NCBI RefSeq assembly: GCF_900167085.1
Contig: NZ_FUXA01000016.1
Span: 1 to 47,707, forward strand
Length of the DNA stretch: 47,707 nucleotides
Source: Eubacterium ruminantium
Lineage (GTDB): Bacteria > Bacillota > Clostridia > Lachnospirales > Lachnospiraceae
Reading direction: 5' to 3'
The notes below the pieces were generated by a model. It was not told where the DNA came from, searched no databases, and saw only the letters and a list, made by a program, of their open reading frames with translations. The position numbers and the translations under genes are program-made. Shown here piece after piece: positions 47,307-47,707 of the stretch. The stretch's first letter is position 1. The number at the start of each line of letters is the position of its first letter.

Positions 47307-47486
47307 ATGGACAAGGAATTGTTAGAATGGGTAAGAAAAACAGTATATGACTCTACATATGATTTTGAAGAATACTGGTGTTGGACAACAGATAGATTGG
47401 AAAAAGAAATTAAAAAGGAACCATTAAAATATATCAAGATTTTAAGAAATATAATTGAGGAGGAAAAACATTATGAAGACATTTAA
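47307..47486 (+). CDS. Small early protein of unknown function
   Basis: A 59-aa protein starting MDKELLEWVRKTVYD with AAAAGGAG upstream; longer in-frame starts have no RBS. It is acidic and helical with a central EEYWCWTTDRLEKEI. It overlaps the next gene by 14 bases. Confidence 0.6.
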   Translation: MDKELLEWVRKTVYDSTYDFEEYWCWTTDRLEKEIKKEPLKYIKILRNIIEEEKHYEDI

Positions 47487-47707
47487 AGGATTTAAAAAAG
47501 ATATGACATGTCGAGATTTTCAGTATGAAGTTGGAAAGGAATATAAAACAGAAAAAGCGGTGGCTTGTGAAACCGGATTTCATGCTTGTGAATATCCGTT
47601 GGATTGTTTCGACTATTATAGTCCAAACGATAGTGTTTATTGTGAAGTGGAACAGGATGGGGAAATTTCAAGACATTCTGATGATTCAAAAATAGCAAGT
47701 ACGAAAA
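47473..47707 (+). CDS. DUF7666-like protein, cut by window edge
   Basis: Open from ATG 47473 to the window end (78 codons). The start MKTFKGFKKDMTCRDFQYEVGKEY and the ETGFHACEYPLDCFDYY block match a phage family annotated as DUF7666 (a repeat-containing protein of unknown function, with conserved GFHAC). The RBS is GAGGA inside the preceding gene. C-terminus not seen. Confidence 0.75.
   Translation, partial: MKTFKGFKKDMTCRDFQYEVGKEYKTEKAVACETGFHACEYPLDCFDYYSPNDSVYCEVEQDGEISRHSDDSKIASTK

Overview
The window is a stretch of a tailed-phage genome (a lytic phage, prophage or phage-plasmid; the ends lie outside the window) from a low-GC Firmicute. Almost every start codon has a strong AGGAGG-type ribosome binding site, and the accessory proteins (a DUF5688-like protein, RadC, a DUF7666-like protein) are of the kind seen in gut Clostridia, probably Lachnospiraceae. 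Host assignment is inference from these features only. All function names come from reading motifs, lengths and gene order; no database search was run.

Layout. Two divergent transcription blocks meet at about 35.95 kb, where two opposed promoters share their -35 region. The leftward block (35.9 kb to 0) holds, in transcription order: a small gene; a winged-helix RepA-like initiator with three iteron-like repeats upstream; an IscB transposon; a large QDE-1/YonO-like RNA polymerase; HNH and HU proteins; a metallophosphoesterase; an amidase endolysin; a zinc-finger protein next to the terminase; a large terminase split by a group I-like intron; the portal; a 540-nt gene-free structured stretch; a protease-scaffold protein; a homing endonuclease; head genes including the major capsid protein; connector genes; a major tail protein with a probable +1 frameshift extension; a tRNA; a cysteine desulfurase; the holin pair; a GIY-YIG nuclease; a run of small structural proteins; and a PPP-type phosphatase. 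A truncated TnpB sits at the left edge. No tape-measure gene is visible, so further tail genes probably lie left of position 1.

The rightward block starts with an HTH/coiled-coil regulator (36.0 kb). It is followed by a 223-aa orphan gene flanked by a 16-bp inverted repeat, and then by about 1.2 kb of gene-free, hairpin-rich sequence ending in an intrinsic terminator. A second, shorter structured leader with its own promoter comes next. After that runs a dense operon of about 28 small early genes, mostly of unknown function, with RadC, DUF5688-like, alpha-CTD-like and DUF7666-like members.

The strongest candidates for something new are the giant RNA with its companion gene (37.0-38.9 kb), the structured RNA between portal and protease (19.4-19.97 kb), and the CCC-UAG frameshift that would add an Ig-like domain to the tail protein. 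Also notable is the load of mobile or homing elements: TnpB, IscB with its omega RNA, a LAGLIDADG intron, a Vsr-like homing nuclease, GIY-YIG and HNH.
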